From Phoronis australis (Eukaryota; Phoronida; Phoronidae), in contig NMRA01000211.1 in the NCBI GenBank assembly GCA_002633005.1, positions 570,790 through 634,789 of the forward strand: DNA of 64,000 bases, given 5' to 3'. A program made the translations under genes and the position numbers. Below, in pieces: positions 10,600-23,198 of the stretch. The notes below the pieces were generated by a model that did no database searches, was not told where the DNA came from, and was given only the letters and a program-made list of their open reading frames with translations. Numbering within the stretch: the first letter of the stretch is position 1; each line of letters begins with the position of its first letter.

Positions 10600-13500
10600 C
10601 CACGTAACCTGCTAATTAAGAAATGAGATGCACCACATTAGTCGAGATACGTACGTGTACTGTAGTATCTAGGAACCAATATTGGTAACAAAACCGGGTT
10701 TCGAGTAAAAACTCATAGCTTTTATGTTAGGATCATCAAGTGCAAACTAGAAAATCATTGCATACTTGAGCACAGAATTAATAGTAATATCAGAAAACGT
10801 ATAACCCAGAATCAGTGATATAGTTTTTGGTGTATCGGGGTTTGGAAATTGAAACTGAAATTAAATGATTTTTTGGGTGAGAATCCGATCGCTGAAACAA
10901 TATTGTTCAAGTTCATTTGGTCCCTAGAACACAAACTCAAGTCGATGTTTCATGGTCTTTGCTTGACTTTCCGTCTTAGTCCGATATGTCTTTAAGGGTT
11001 TAGTGACCTTATTCTCTCCAAGATATCTGTTGTTTTCTAGCAACGAAGAAACACAAAAAGTGACTACAGGATTACTAGTTGTACATTTTTACAGAGTGAA
11101 CACAAATTTGAAGATTTATTAATATAGCTAGCCTAAGTTTATTAGGAATAGCACAGGGTCGGAGAACGGGATACCCAAGAATGCTACACCCCAGTTGGTA
11201 CGGTAGATGGGTTGTTTCTGTAGATTTCAAGAGATGTTACGTTGCTAGGCAAGCTATTAAAATGTGTAATTGAGGAAAACCATCATTTTTGTATTCTGTT
11301 TTGTTCGTGGTCTTCTGATACTTGCAGTGTATTAGTGCCTGGGTATGTAGGACAGGGCAGATAGAGTTTGCGACCATTGAGATTTGTCATATTCATTTTG
11401 TGGCGGGATGTTGTCAATGTAAATGTACTCGTAACACAATTGTGTGCCAGTAAGTGTCGGATCCAACAGGAATGAGGGAATAAATTAGAGTTCGTTGAAA
11501 TCTGACTTTCGCTTAAGTGGGTTGCATGTACCAGTACGGTACATTAACTTCGCACTAGCTAGGCATTTCTCTTTTCCTGTGTGATATTACTGCGTGATGG
11601 TAATATTTTGAAATACTTCAAATGTTGCCCTTCTCGTTCTGGTTGGCCAATCAGATGGACTCAGTGTGCTTTTTATTGAGAGAAAAAAATCTGCGATTAT
11701 GCACATCATGGTCCGATCAAAGGGGTACACTGATTGGCGTAAAAATAATATTGGTAAAAATAACATGCAAATGCGTTTTTAAAAATCTAGCTTATATACA
11801 TGTATTGTAGTCGTCGTGTTGTTTTACAACAGAGTCTATGGCACAATTAATCGTTTGAAGTGCTAGACCATGTCGTTTCAAACTGTAAAAATTACCAGTT
11901 CACCACGCTTAGATGAATTTGGCTACTAGGACAAGTAATACTAGAGAGTTTAAGAAAAGTTACGTGCTGTCAATGAAGTAATTTTCCTTGAGACAACTCA
12001 GCACACCTTACAAGCGTTTTGTTTTTTGAAAAAACATCTGCATATTGATGTAATTATTATTCCTTGGTATAACCTGAAATAGACACTTCCAATCACTTTT
12101 CGGGAAATTGGGTCTGTGCAAATGCCTACTTCGATCTTTTGGCTTCGGCCACCCATGCAATAGTGTTCCCAGGCACACGTGGCTAGCCGATGTGTCTCTG
12201 CGTGTCTTACCAACCAGTACAGGGTGTTTTTGGTGTCATTTGTGCATTCTTCTTTTTTATTGAAATAATTTTGTTAACATATCAGTTTCTCTAACTCTAT
12301 CATTTTGCAAATTTTTGCTCCCAACTTTTATTCAAACTGGCCTATGCCCTCAATTCCGAATATGCACATGTACCCAAACATGTACAGTTCCACTGGTCAG
12401 TTGTTGGTTACTACACGACTTTACATGTACGCATACTGCTGTTTGCATGCTCATCGATTTCCATGGGTTTCTATTATTTTTTCTAAGTATTGTTCAATTG
12501 TTTCACACGGACGCATGCGCGAAATCTTTTTGTTCGAATAAATCAAGTGGCATCTGGTCAAGGCATTTTTAGACCCATACTAACAACTTTGGGAATGCAG
12601 TGATGTAATGGCTCGCCGGAAAGCGGCCCCCTTTACAGCTGATCGTCTTGTCGGTTTATAAATAACTGAAAAATAGATACTATACAATTATAACGACGAA
12701 AAAGGTCAATCACATTGCTGTATAATACCATTTTCTAAACTTTATACATTTCAGTGATTGCCTTTTCGACTGAGCCGGCAAAACCTCAGTCCCAGGCCCT
12801 AGCAGCACTACGTGAGAATTTCAGCCAAAGCATTGGGAATTTTGTCTTTCCAATGGCTTATATGACCGTTTAAGCAATGCGTGGGTCACTTGTTTACATT
12901 GCTTTATGTTGCCAATATTTTAAAACCTCTAAATTTCAGATCGGGCATGTGTGCGTGTCCCTCCGGAGACAATATTTATAACGCTAGATAACCTTCAGTA
13001 CACAGAAAATTAAGTCATCATTAATAATGCATACACACTTATTTGTTGTCACCTACCTATCATGCATCGATTGTCTATGGACGGTAAAATCCAATAGTAT
13101 TATTAAGCGCTTTTTTCGCCGCAAACTCATCACAAAAGCTATAGAGCGCAATGTAAAAATTAGCTAGTTAACTACCTACCACCGACGCCGGTGGGCATGC
13201 GCTAAGCATGCCGAATTCGAAACCGTGAACTGTATTCGGACAGCCTCGTCTCTGACCCTCAAGATGGGGGTGATCGGTTCAGCCATTTGAGGCTTGGATA
13301 TAGGAATTACCTTCTGTGCAATGATTGGTCGCTGCCTTAACGTCATTAAAACTAAGGCAAATTTTAATTATTTTCACAGACGTTGTTGCTGCCATTCAAG
13401 AAGCAGAAGGCATTGTTTTGCTTATTGTTTGTAACAAAGGTTGTTCGCGTAATTATTTTCACTTCTTTTTCATTAACTGTATCATAGAAATTAATCTGTT

Positions 13501-13730
13501 TTTGATTCAAAATATATCATTTTTTGCAATAATTTAGACATAAAATGCTGCAAAGTACCGTTAGTTTTAATTTTTAAGTGCAACTGCAAAAAAATCAAAG
13601 TTACGATACTCGTGATATTCCGGCTATTTCCGTGAAATTCTGTCACAATTCTGACACATTTCATATTCCGTAACAAAAGCCTCAATTGGCTAATCCGATC
13701 AGCGCCATCTTGAGGCTGTGTATTCGGGTG
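10600..13730. other. no gene recognised
   Basis: AT-rich sequence with scattered short frames on both strands and no convincing splice-bounded exon or repeat structure. It would lie in or beyond the 3' part of the PAN-FTP gene on the minus strand, but no further domain exon was recognised. Confidence 0.4.
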
Positions 13731-13738
13731 GCTGAGAC

Positions 13739-16270
13739 CAAGGAGTGTAGTAGTATAGGAGAGTTCACTTGTGAGTTCGCTGTTACCGCTACTACTAGCG
13801 CCGCCAAGTGGTAAACAAGCAACGGTCAACCAGGAAGCGCCAAAACAATGGGGAAGGACGCATTTTACAGTGCGATAAATTGCATGAATTCATCCACGAA
13901 AACCCCAGACGTGTCATTTTGTAGGTTTCCTAAGGATCCAGTAAAGTAAGGATTATCTGTTATTCAATAATATGATACATTGTCTTTCATTTTGTGTGTT
14001 CTGTTCACGGTTGTTAGACAAGTCGATCGCAGTCCTGGTGCCCGGCACTGTCTGTTGTCTGCAGTGTAGGCTAGACCTACTGGGCAGCTGGCGAAAGGAC
14101 TATGATTAACGTACGATGTGATCGTCAGCTGTTTGGATACTTGCAGTCCATGTATTACAAATCAAAATGTCACTCTAACGATCGCAGGGATAATTTTAGG
14201 AAAACATTCACATGACCATGAGTGAATATGAATCGTGGTGACACGGCCATGGCACAATCACAGCCACAGGCCACAGGGCCTTAAGTCTTTCACTAGTCAA
14301 GTTAGAGAATCTGTGGGTCTCGGTGAAAAGTTGTGCAGCCCTTAAAATATCCGTGGATCGACATTTGAGTCCCAGTTTTTTTAGTTGACACCAAAACGCT
14401 TTTGTCTCTATCACAATCACAGTATGACAGGACTTCTGTAGTGTAGTTTAGTGTAGGCTACCAGTCTCTGTGAACCTGGTGAGTATGAGGTTTGTTCCTG
14501 AGTCTCTCATTGATTTCTGTTCAGGTGCAAGCACTGGGAGCCGACCTTATGAATAGAGTGCATCCTACTTGTCCAAGAACTGCAACTTATGCTCTCATCA
14601 CTTCGAGGAGTCCATGTTGATGAATGAAGAACAAGCTGGTATTGAATGCAGTGCCCGAGCAGTATTTGATGTCCCCAGTCCACCAAAAATGAAGACGTCA
14701 AAAAGTTCTACAGAAATTATGTTACAGCTGTGGAATAGGCTTTTTGCATTTCTGATTATCGTCTCACAAAGCAAGTACTGGAACATCACGTGTAGAAAGG
14801 ACAATTAGTCAAAATCTGGTTTTCTTATCTTACTCAGATTGATCAGATTAAAACATTTTATGAATGGTTAGCCTGTGATTTGAAGAGAGCCAAAGTGAAA
14901 CTGATGGGTCTTTTAGAGTCTGAATGGTGGGCTGACATTTTGTTAAACCCAAGCTATCCGTATCATTTTGCTTCACAATGACAAACATCTCTGTGAGTAA
15001 ATTAGTTATCAGCTTCAACGCATTTCCTTGGCAAAAATAGCTGTTGTTCACTAGTAAATTAATAGAGAGTGAGAAGGTTGGTTAGATTTTCTTGTTGTAT
15101 TGATGTATGTGTTGCCTGTTTTGTACGTTTTTAGAGATTGTGATTAATTTAAGCCCCAGTTGTGGCTAAGTAACAAATATGATCTGGTGGTCTAGCTTTA
15201 GCTTACCTGAAATATTTACTGTTATTGATAATATGAACAGTGGGTATAGAAAATAAATATTTTAGTTTTATCATCCAACGGGACCACCACTGTGAATTGC
15301 GCGTTTGCGTTTCTTTAGTGGACTTTTGTCCCATTTTCTCGGAATTTTTGTCTCTCGGGGACGGACCTTTTTGACCACTTCGCCAAATGGGGGGCTCGTT
15401 TGAGTCCCCCGAGCCCGCTGGGTGCGCGCGTGGGAGAGTGCGATCGAGTTAACTCTATGCTGCCATGTCAAAGAAATAATGGAATGTTCTAAAATTATAT
15501 TACGATTTTGTGGTAGTGATGAATTGCTTTCTTCTTCTTACATGTGTAACACCCACTACACCAAACAATTGTTCACATTGCTAGTATCCTGGTGCATTGA
15601 ATAGAGAACACCGGCATGCGAAATTGTTGGGTGGAGGTGAAACCAGCAGTGAACTGGGAGCAACATGTTTGCCAATGCTCAGGGGAGCAACCAAAATTTG
15701 TGACGATGGGAGGGGCTCAACACTCATGTGACATACCCCATTGGTTTACCTGTTTAGCACTCCTCCCATGTTACCCCCCTGGGAGGGGGTCAACACCCAT
15801 TTGGCGCCCACCTGGTTTTTGCCTGGTATCCCCTTAGCTGTCACCTGGGGGGAATTACCCTCTGAACCCCCAGGAGCAATCATTCAAATTTTGTAGTCCG
15901 TGCAGGTATGAACTGTTGTAAGGAAAGATAATTTGCCTTGTTAAGAACTCAAACATGAAACAAAAAAAGGGAGCTTCAAGAGAATAAAAACAAATACACT
16001 TTAATATTGATTAAAATACACATTTTCTTTCTCATTCGATTATAAGTGGATGTTAGTTTACATATTCTATCCGTTTTCAATAACACAGTAATTTTATTGC
16101 ACGTTGAACGTCATTAAAGTATGAATGCATCAGTGTTTACATTGTTCGGACTGCGCTCCTAAGTAAGTGTTGATTCTTCACCGCTTGGAGCGCTAGTGTT
16201 TCGACCGGTAACCATTGCGGCGAATGGTAAAATGGCGGAGTGAACTCTCCTGTAACTACTACACTCCTTG
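13739..16270 (+). mobile_element. P-element-like DNA transposon, degenerate, termini intact
   Basis: The left terminus reads CAAGGAGTGTAGTAGT..AGGAGAGTTCACT (13739-13769) and the right terminus at 16239-16270 is its reverse complement with one indel and one change, giving a TIR of 31-32 bp. A subterminal block with ACTAGCGC..CCAAG.GGT also occurs at both ends in inverted orientation. The element is bounded by identical 7-bp sequences CTGAGAC at 13732-13738 and 16271-16277. Termini beginning CANRG, 7-8 bp target duplications and a THAP-bearing transposase are features of the P superfamily, and a two-exon THAP domain begins about 110 bp inside the left end. The interior beyond 14710 shows no catalytic domain; it includes a GC-rich stretch at 15280-15430 and CCCCCTGGGAGGGGG at about 15775, possibly nested insertions. 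Confidence 0.7.
13848..14708 (+). pseudogene. THAP domain of the P-like transposase, two exons, frameshifted
   Basis: Exon 1 (13848-13945) starts MGKDAFYSAINCMN and continues DVSFCRFPKDPVK before the consensus donor AA/GTAAGG in phase 2. Exon 2 begins at 14525 after TTTCTGTTCAG. It contains CKHWEP, then in shifted frames DLMNR and SKNCNLCSHHFEESM, ending with AVFDVPSPP, which corresponds to the AVPTIF box of THAP domains. THAP is a C2CH zinc finger that binds transposon ends or promoters. Here the first metal-binding Cys is replaced (FYSAINC) and at least two frameshifts split exon 2, so the gene is dead. No downstream transposase core was identified. Confidence 0.7.
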
Positions 16271-16277
16271 CTGAGAC

Positions 16278-17657
16278 TGAAGTGTTGAATTATGGGATAG
16301 AATTGTCTATTTTCACTATAAACAAATATTTCAGTTTACAAATGCATTGCGAGCGTCCTGAGTCTAATAAAGCAGTCCAGGCCATCTGACAGGAAACTTC
16401 ATGATGCTGCATTCATCCTGTAAAATATACAATACAAAATACTTAACAATTCCAAAAGTGACAGACAATCATATGCACGAGCCCTCCAAGAATCCACACA
16501 ATTATCCAAACGATCATTGCTGAAGCATCTGAACCCCAATGAAATCCACAGATGGCAAAATCTTTCTCACGAAGATACATCCGCAAAAATTTCGGTCCAC
16601 GTATATCGATTTGGTGTCATTTTTCTCGCCCTCAGAAATACGTTAATGCAACTGAAAACGCAAGTTATTTTCTGAGCTTTTTTGATTGTCATTTACAATG
16701 AATACAAGTGCACAAAAGAACATTGAGTTTACATATGAAAGGCAGTTGCGTGGATGCGACTTCAATCTGTAGGCACCAAAGTAAGAAGGTTACATGAACT
16801 ACAATGTAAGGGTCACCAAAAGGAAGGTAATTTCAATTAATAAACTCGTGCCCATTTTTCTTAAAATCATTATAAACAGAGCAGAAGTGAAAAAGCAATT
16901 TTTTGCTATAAACCTCGAAAAAAGCATTTATTCTTATTTTCATTGTTAAGCATCGGAAATAGTCAGCGGTAAGTAAAAAAATGACCTTTCATATTCTGCT
17001 GCTCATAATATAGGTCTTTAATCACTCAAGACATATTCATAAGTGCTTTGGTCAATGATAGCTAGGTATATATGTACAGTGAATAATGACTTGCTTTAAT
17101 ATCTAACTCCATTGCTTCTTCGCGCTTCGACCTCATTAATAACATTGACCAGATGGGTGAAAATTACACACATAAATTACGTGGTTAAGGAGAATGTAAC
17201 CATTTCAGAAAAATAGTTAAATCTCACATGAACAAACCAGTTGTTACTATAAAAATTAGATGTATTACTGTTTACTGAAATAATTTCTAAAAAATATTTC
17301 TAGACTGTGGTGCGCTCATATCCACTTGACTTAACGGTTTTTTTAGCAATTTTGAACTGGGAGCGTAAGACTAAATTTCTGTTTTAAGCCTTAAGTGATC
17401 AATTTCACAAAACAGAACCCTGTGCTTGGAAGAATTCACAGTTCGTTGTTCGCCTAACCCTGTTCTACAATGTGGGTTGAGTTTAAGTCTGGTGATCACT
17501 GTATGCCCTAAGCATGGAGCTCAAGAAATAACGAGGCATCACTTCCCAAACCCACAAGTCAATTATAATCTGAGTAAGGAACAAGTTGACGGCAATTCTA
17601 TAACGGCAAGTGGCCTAAACCGAAAGTTCGTTACAATGAGAGAAAACATTACTTCAC
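16278..17657. other. no gene recognised
   Basis: AT-rich sequence between the P-like element and the FTP exon. On the minus strand it would be the intron or 3' flank after the FTP second-half exon. No feature seen. Confidence 0.4.
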
Positions 17658-17882
17658 CATTTATTATAACTTCGCATAGCGTGAGTGTCTCCGATTCTCC
17701 TGGAATTTGAATAACCAAGTATCGTCCGTGGACTGGAGACGGGTCACAGGGAATGGTCAATGTCGCTCCTTGGGGAAAAATCCCACCGTAGAATTTACAA
17801 AGCTCGTAATCCCCTGAATTTCTTGTGTTTGGAGTACCAGTCGCGTTGCTTATCTTGATCTCAAAATCGTGCAATCGATCAC
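17658..17882 (-). CDS. PAN-FTP secreted lectin-like protein, exon 3 (FTP domain second half)
   Basis: The exon is entered after TGATTCAG (acceptor) in phase 1 and left at AATG/GTGAAG in phase 1. It encodes GDRLHDFEIKISNATG, YELCKFYGG, PCDPSP, then RYLVIQIPGESETLTLCEV. These are the hallmarks of the C-terminal half of the fucolectin/tachylectin-4/pentraxin (FTP) type of F5/8C fold, a secreted carbohydrate-binding module. The acceptor phase exactly matches the donor of the first-half exon at 27702-27899, so the joined reading passes from CCG to GDRLHDFE as expected for the family. The intron of about 9.8 kb holds a LINE, a fold-back and a THAP insertion. A broken paralog of this exon is at 61823-62042. 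Confidence 0.75.
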
Positions 17883-18376
17883 CTGAATCAAAGGCATCAA
17901 TATATATACTTGCACTGGCAAAATTCTTTGTCAATTTAGGAGTGACCTGCATGTCGACTGACAAGAGTGTAGCACGGAGTGTGGGCCTGAGTCAACCTAT
18001 AGAGAGGGTGATGAAATAAACCGTGCCACTGTTGTAAACAGAGGATCATCTGCTTGCGATTCGACGATTCGGGGAGACGGTCGTGGATACTACTGCTATC
18101 TTCATAGTAGGCGTAACTTAAAGTGCTCAAAATCACCAATTTCATATCAAAATACTAAAAAACAACTGCACCTGTCTATCAATTGTCCATCTAGAACACC
18201 GTCCCGCAAATACTGTTCGACAACATGCTTATTAGCTTATCTCGCTTATGAGCTATTATTGGTCAATACATACTACTAAAATCGGGAAAAACAAATCTCA
18301 GCACTAAGTTCATTCAGTTTAGTGAAAAGTCGTCAGATATTGATTCTCGTTCCCTTGGTTTATTGTATAGTAAGGA

Positions 18377-18560
18377 ATGGCGAGACGTTGTGTCTGTAGA
18401 GGTTGTGACAACTTAGTATTTTGCCACACTGTATTTCTTTTCACTTTCCGTGGGACATCGGAGAAGAGCGGACATGGCGCATGTTTGTACAAGAAACTCG
18501 CGTGTTGGTGGACATGACTTACTGGCGCCATGTACGTTCACACGTCACACTGCATGTCCG
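18377..18560 (+). pseudogene. THAP zinc-finger fragment
   Basis: From the ATG at 18377 the frame reads MARRCVCRGCDN, the N-terminal C-x2-C part of a THAP finger. A shift of one base at about 18432 then gives ISFHFPWDIGEERTW, matching the H..FP....W core. The remainder (MFVQETR) fades out without the second C-x2-H pair. Comparison with the paralogous intron at 62360-62560 shows that roughly 18100-18740 is extra sequence in this copy, so the fragment was probably brought in by a transposon after the duplication. I could not define terminal repeats. Confidence 0.5.
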
Positions 18561-18741
18561 TGGATCTAAGAAACTTTCAATTGAAGTCTCTTTTCTGCTA
18601 CTTTCTCGTTTTTGGGATATTGAATTCACGATTGTGATATGCAGTGCTAAGTTTAGTGAAGCTGACAATGTAGTCACTCGTCAAAACAATGTACATGTAA
18701 ATGGTGGTTTAAAGTACTTCAAAGCCATCTAGACGCATTAT

Positions 18742-18845
18742 ATCGAAAGTTTACAATTTGCTTAAAATAATATATTATGCATATGATCAAGAACCATCTG
18801 ATACGATACCAAAATCACGTACGTAGGACAAATAATAGCTGAAAT
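18742..18845. repeat. intron segment shared with 62435-62560
   Basis: Blocks CGAAAGTTTACAATTT, CATGATCAAG-like, ACCATCTGA and ACGTAGGACAAATAAT occur in the same order as in 62435-62560. Each lies on the upstream (minus-strand) side of an FTP second-half exon, supporting duplication of exon plus intron. Confidence 0.65.
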
Positions 18846-18859
18846 GTATTTCAACACTA

Positions 18860-21800
18860 GATCCAACAGGAAACGTGTCACCCCACTAAACATGATACTG
18901 GATATTTGTTGCTTGTTACCGCGTGTACCGCATACAGGTTTACGTTTCTGGGCCACTGATGGCCCAATACCGTCCAACGACACTAACCGAGTGAACCCTT
19001 CCCTTCCGAGCCGCCAGTACAAAAACGATTCCGGCGCCATAATGCTTGAGTGGTAAACACAGACTTGAACACTTGAGGGCAGTTATAGACCTGTCCACAG
19101 GAGGGCGCTTACTAATTTAGCACTAAGTTTTCGTTTAAAAATTAGCATCAGATGTGTGACGGTAAAATTGACAGTTTTCATGAAAACTTTCCACCAGATG
19201 ACTCTCATTAAAAACCGCCATTTTGAAATTTCCGTGGAAGGAACACTTGAGTTGTTCTAAAGTTTGAAACCAGCATGTGTGACATGAAAATGAAGGATTT
19301 TGATAGTGAACTTCACATTTCTGCTTAATTTCATATTTCTTTACTTTGAATGCCGTTCCAATGTCTGTAAGAGTATATACATTATTTCACAAACGTTCTC
19401 AGCTTCTGATCGTCTCCAAATCCAACAATACAATAACTAACAAATTTTCTAAAGAAAACGGTATTAGATGTAGCGATTTCTTTCTTGTAAGTACAAAAAT
19501 CTTAAGAATTTGTGATAATTATTTTTCTCACATGACCTGGAATGTGTTACGACACGACTGGTTTAGGACACCGAGTACGTAAGTTTGATATTATATGGGC
19601 AAATCACAAAGTAGTGCAAAGTAGAAATCCACACGCCTTACATTTTATTGCCTGCAAAACACTAAACCAAACGCGCTCCAACCAAACAATGCCGGAATTC
19701 CGAGAAGGTGACAAGGTTACGACTGACAAATCTGGTGTAGTAAACTACGTACTCCCAGTCGGAAGGACATGCAAACAACTTCTTATACGGATCCATCTTC
19801 GGCGGCGAATTCCACATTCAGGTTCATTCAAACGGGGATGAGCCCTAACCTAACTCAAGAAACGCGGCGAGACTGTCTAGCTGTCATGTCTCAAGGTAAA
19901 TTAAGCGCTCACGCGCGGGGAAGCCTTGCTGATTGTTATTAATAAATATTTTTAAGTTTTAATATTACAACTTCAAAGACTATTTATTAGATTCTAACCT
20001 AAATATTTGATACGAAAGCTAAATGCAATTTACAATTGTTATGCTTAAAATAAACCTATTAAAGGCCTTCTTGCAAACTGCCCATGTGGTTCCAGTATCC
20101 GAAAATACTTACTACATAAATTCTTATTTTCGACACCCTTTCTTTATATTCTTTTCGCCTTTCTTGCCAAAACCGATTTTTTAACAGTATTTGACCCTTC
20201 TCTCTGAGCGTATGATTACCGGTTGTCATCGGTTATTTCCGTATCCACATTTCCGGCTCTTCAGTTCAGGAACTTGTCCTGAACGCCGCCTTTTTCTCCT
20301 TGTAACTGAATGTGCTATGGCTTGCTCGAAAAGTCTTCATTATTTTGTTTTATTAGTAATATATCGTGATTCGTTTGCATATGTAGAGTATTTATAGTTT
20401 GTAGTTTGTGGTCGTTGATTTTTTTGGAATATTACGCGTACTTAGTATGTTAAAATAGCATTGGTGTTTAGTTCCTTACGTAGGCCGGTCGAACCTAGGA
20501 ACCAATATGGGTCGAACCTATTTTTTTCGGTTTTATTTTTTCCTCGTTTTGAAAAAGTACTTTGCTATCATCGGAAAGGTAGTACATTCTACTCAGTAAA
20601 AATCGAAAAAGTATCAAAATCGGGGCAAGCACTGTAAAGTTATTGCAAGTTTTGTGGCGAAATTTGGGTCACTTTGTTTGGATCGCGTCGGCCATATTGG
20701 AGGACAGCGGGATGAGTTACGAGTTTAAAACTTTGTGTAAATTGTTTTCGCCAACAAATTACGGTGAAATTTAGTTAGACATATCTTTACTTACTATTCT
20801 GCACGATTTAGCAGTGTTCACCAAATTTCAGCCTCGCAGTTGTTACTCATTAAGTGATAAATGTGCTCACAATTCCCGTTGGACTTCGTCTCATTTCTGG
20901 CGGCACCTACAATGTCGACTTTTGCTGAACTGAAAGGCATGTTCAATCGGCTACTTTGTAATTTGTGAAGATTTAACGTTGATACATTTTGACAAACGTT
21001 GCTACAAAAAAGAAACTTTGTTCAATTTTCGTGTTTTTTGTGTTTGTGGCCAGCGACCAGTTAGGCCTAAGGGTAGTCTTGGCGCAAAGCTGTCTAGGCC
21101 TACTAACAAGCTGTATTTTGACTATAGTCTTCACTGGTAGCTGGTGACTGAGGCTAACTAAGGTCTGCCGCGGCAGTGTGACACAGGACTAACCAGCCCG
21201 TAATTTCATGCAAGTGTCTGAAACTACCCTTGAATATATGCAGCATTTATCATTTGACCATTTTACTTCGACAAAACAGCTTGCAACCGCATGCATTTAC
21301 CGTTCGCCAGTGTCTGGTCTCGATCCGCACCGGGTCCGATAGGCTGCGGTCCCGAGTCTGGCAAAATAATTTCTGTCAAAATTTATTCGCCACATTTCTT
21401 CAGCAAATTCCATAAAATTGTCCGTAGTTTGATTTTATCAAAATTAAGGCGCGCTGTCGATTTTTTATCCCCGTTTGCTGGCTGGTAACAGTACAGGCAC
21501 TGCTCCAGTCGAACTGACGGCGTTTTCTCGGCCTGGGTTCCTGAATGAATTGTACTTCCGGGTTCGCGACAAGTTCAAAATGGCGGTGTTTCTTCGGGTG
21601 CGAATCGTGAGTGGCGCGTTCATTTAAACTGTTTTCGAGTACGGATCGTGTATTAGTTATGGGGTAGGTAATTCTTGGATCCTTATAACATCTTCTAACC
21701 ATGTAATAAGGGTTAACAACGCGTGAGAGAAGGACTTTAACAAAAAGTAACTGAATTAATTTACATTGCGCAAGGGTGTTTTTACTAAAGTTGCGTCGCG

Positions 21801-22170
21801 TGGTTGAAAGTTTTCGACACGTCAAGTTTTTTAGCAAAAAACATCGATTTTATGGTTCATGTGAGAAAACAAATCCTACACTCGTCTCAGTTTTTTATTT
21901 TTGGAAATTCCCAAGAGGTTTTGCCCATGTCATAAACCTGAGACTAAATATCAAGATTTGGTGAAATCGCAACAAGCTGAAAGATGGGATGATTTTGCAT
22001 GCGTAAAACAAATTTCACTTGAGCGCAATCAGCCAAGAGCATCGCAGTAATCCTGAGACATCGAAAAAAGAGGCTTTTTCCAAATCTGTCTCCATAGTCT
22101 ACCATTGTTACGCTTCCTCAGATGGGCCATGTCAGTATTCCCATACTGTCATTATTGCGTTTTTTCATGC
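18860..22170. other. no gene recognised
   Basis: Mixed AT-rich sequence. Short frames such as 19688-19841 and the 145-codon minus frame at 21400-21837 carry no motif I recognise and no splice support. Confidence 0.35.
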
Positions 22171-22177
22171 CCATCTT

Positions 22178-22279
22178 GCAGAGTCTTATATAGTTCTTCC
22201 ACTTACGTCACAATCAATGATATTATTCTTAATCATCATCTTGTTTTACTTTACAACATAGCTTGTGGCGTACCCCGGG
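22178..22279 (+). repeat. direct repeat, copy 1
   Basis: This segment, from GCAGAGTC through TAGTTCTTCCACTTACGTCA to GTACCCCGGG, is repeated at 22665-22766 with about 80-85 percent identity, about 490 bp downstream. The spaced direct-repeat arrangement could be solo-LTR-like or a local duplication. No coding sequence lies between. Confidence 0.6.
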
Positions 22280-22664
22280 CTCAATTATAGATTACGATAA
22301 ATTAAACTTAACTTGTTAAATGCAATTACCGTCATATTTTTGACATTTGCCACTTTATTTTTGTTCCAATCGTTGGGGTTTATTTTGCATTACTCATCTC
22401 TATTTACAGCATCAAGGTTATACTTCTGTATTTATACATTTCTCTACTCGACACCTGATTGGCCACTCATATTTTTTTGTTCAGTTCAACGTGGTTTAGC
22501 TCATTCAGCCACCTACATCATCGTCTACAAGACCTACGTCCGTACTTTGCATTTTTCCCACCCTCCATCCCGGATGTCCGTTCAATTTTTTATTGTTCCC
22601 CTTATACAAGTTTTTTGTTTGTAATCTGTACATTTTCTGTAGGCCCTTCAGGCAGAGTCTTTTT

Positions 22665-22766
22665 GCAGAGTATTACATAGTTCTTCCACTTACGTCATAA
22701 TAAATGACATTATTCTCAATCCTAATCATGTTATACTCTGCAACATAACTCGTGACGTACCCCGGG
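22665..22766 (+). repeat. direct repeat, copy 2
   Basis: Second copy of the segment at 22178-22279, again ending GACGTACCCCGGG. Confidence 0.6.
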
Positions 22767-23198
22767 AAAATCTAAGCGCAAATATGTGTTCCTTCCAGAG
22801 GTGTTTGAATAATATGATGACTCCTCTCTCACCCCCTGTATACTGTTTTGTAGACCTAGACAGATAGTTAGTTCAGTTTCGAGGATTAGAGAACACTATA
22901 TAATGTGTTTAAGGTGCTGTCTATTCCTAGGTTTACATTATGTTCCGGGTGGCCATTGTAGCCCTTTTGTCCTAAATGAAATATCACGGTGTAGTTTTGC
23001 CACGTTTTTCTCAATATTCAAGTTTTGCATCCGTAGCCATCACGCGTTTGCGCTGATGTCTTGCTGAATCGTGAATGCTGTTATAATGAAAATCTCATGT
23101 GGATGGCGGGAAATGAGGCTCATTTTGAAGCGCTATAAAGCAGCTGTGTCAGCGATATTAGTGATAGTGGAGACATTTTTTAATGCAAAATCCTGTGT

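Noticed and set aside
21400-21837. 145-codon minus-strand frame
   Set aside because: No motif, no splice context and basic low-complexity composition; length alone is not convincing in this AT-rich region.
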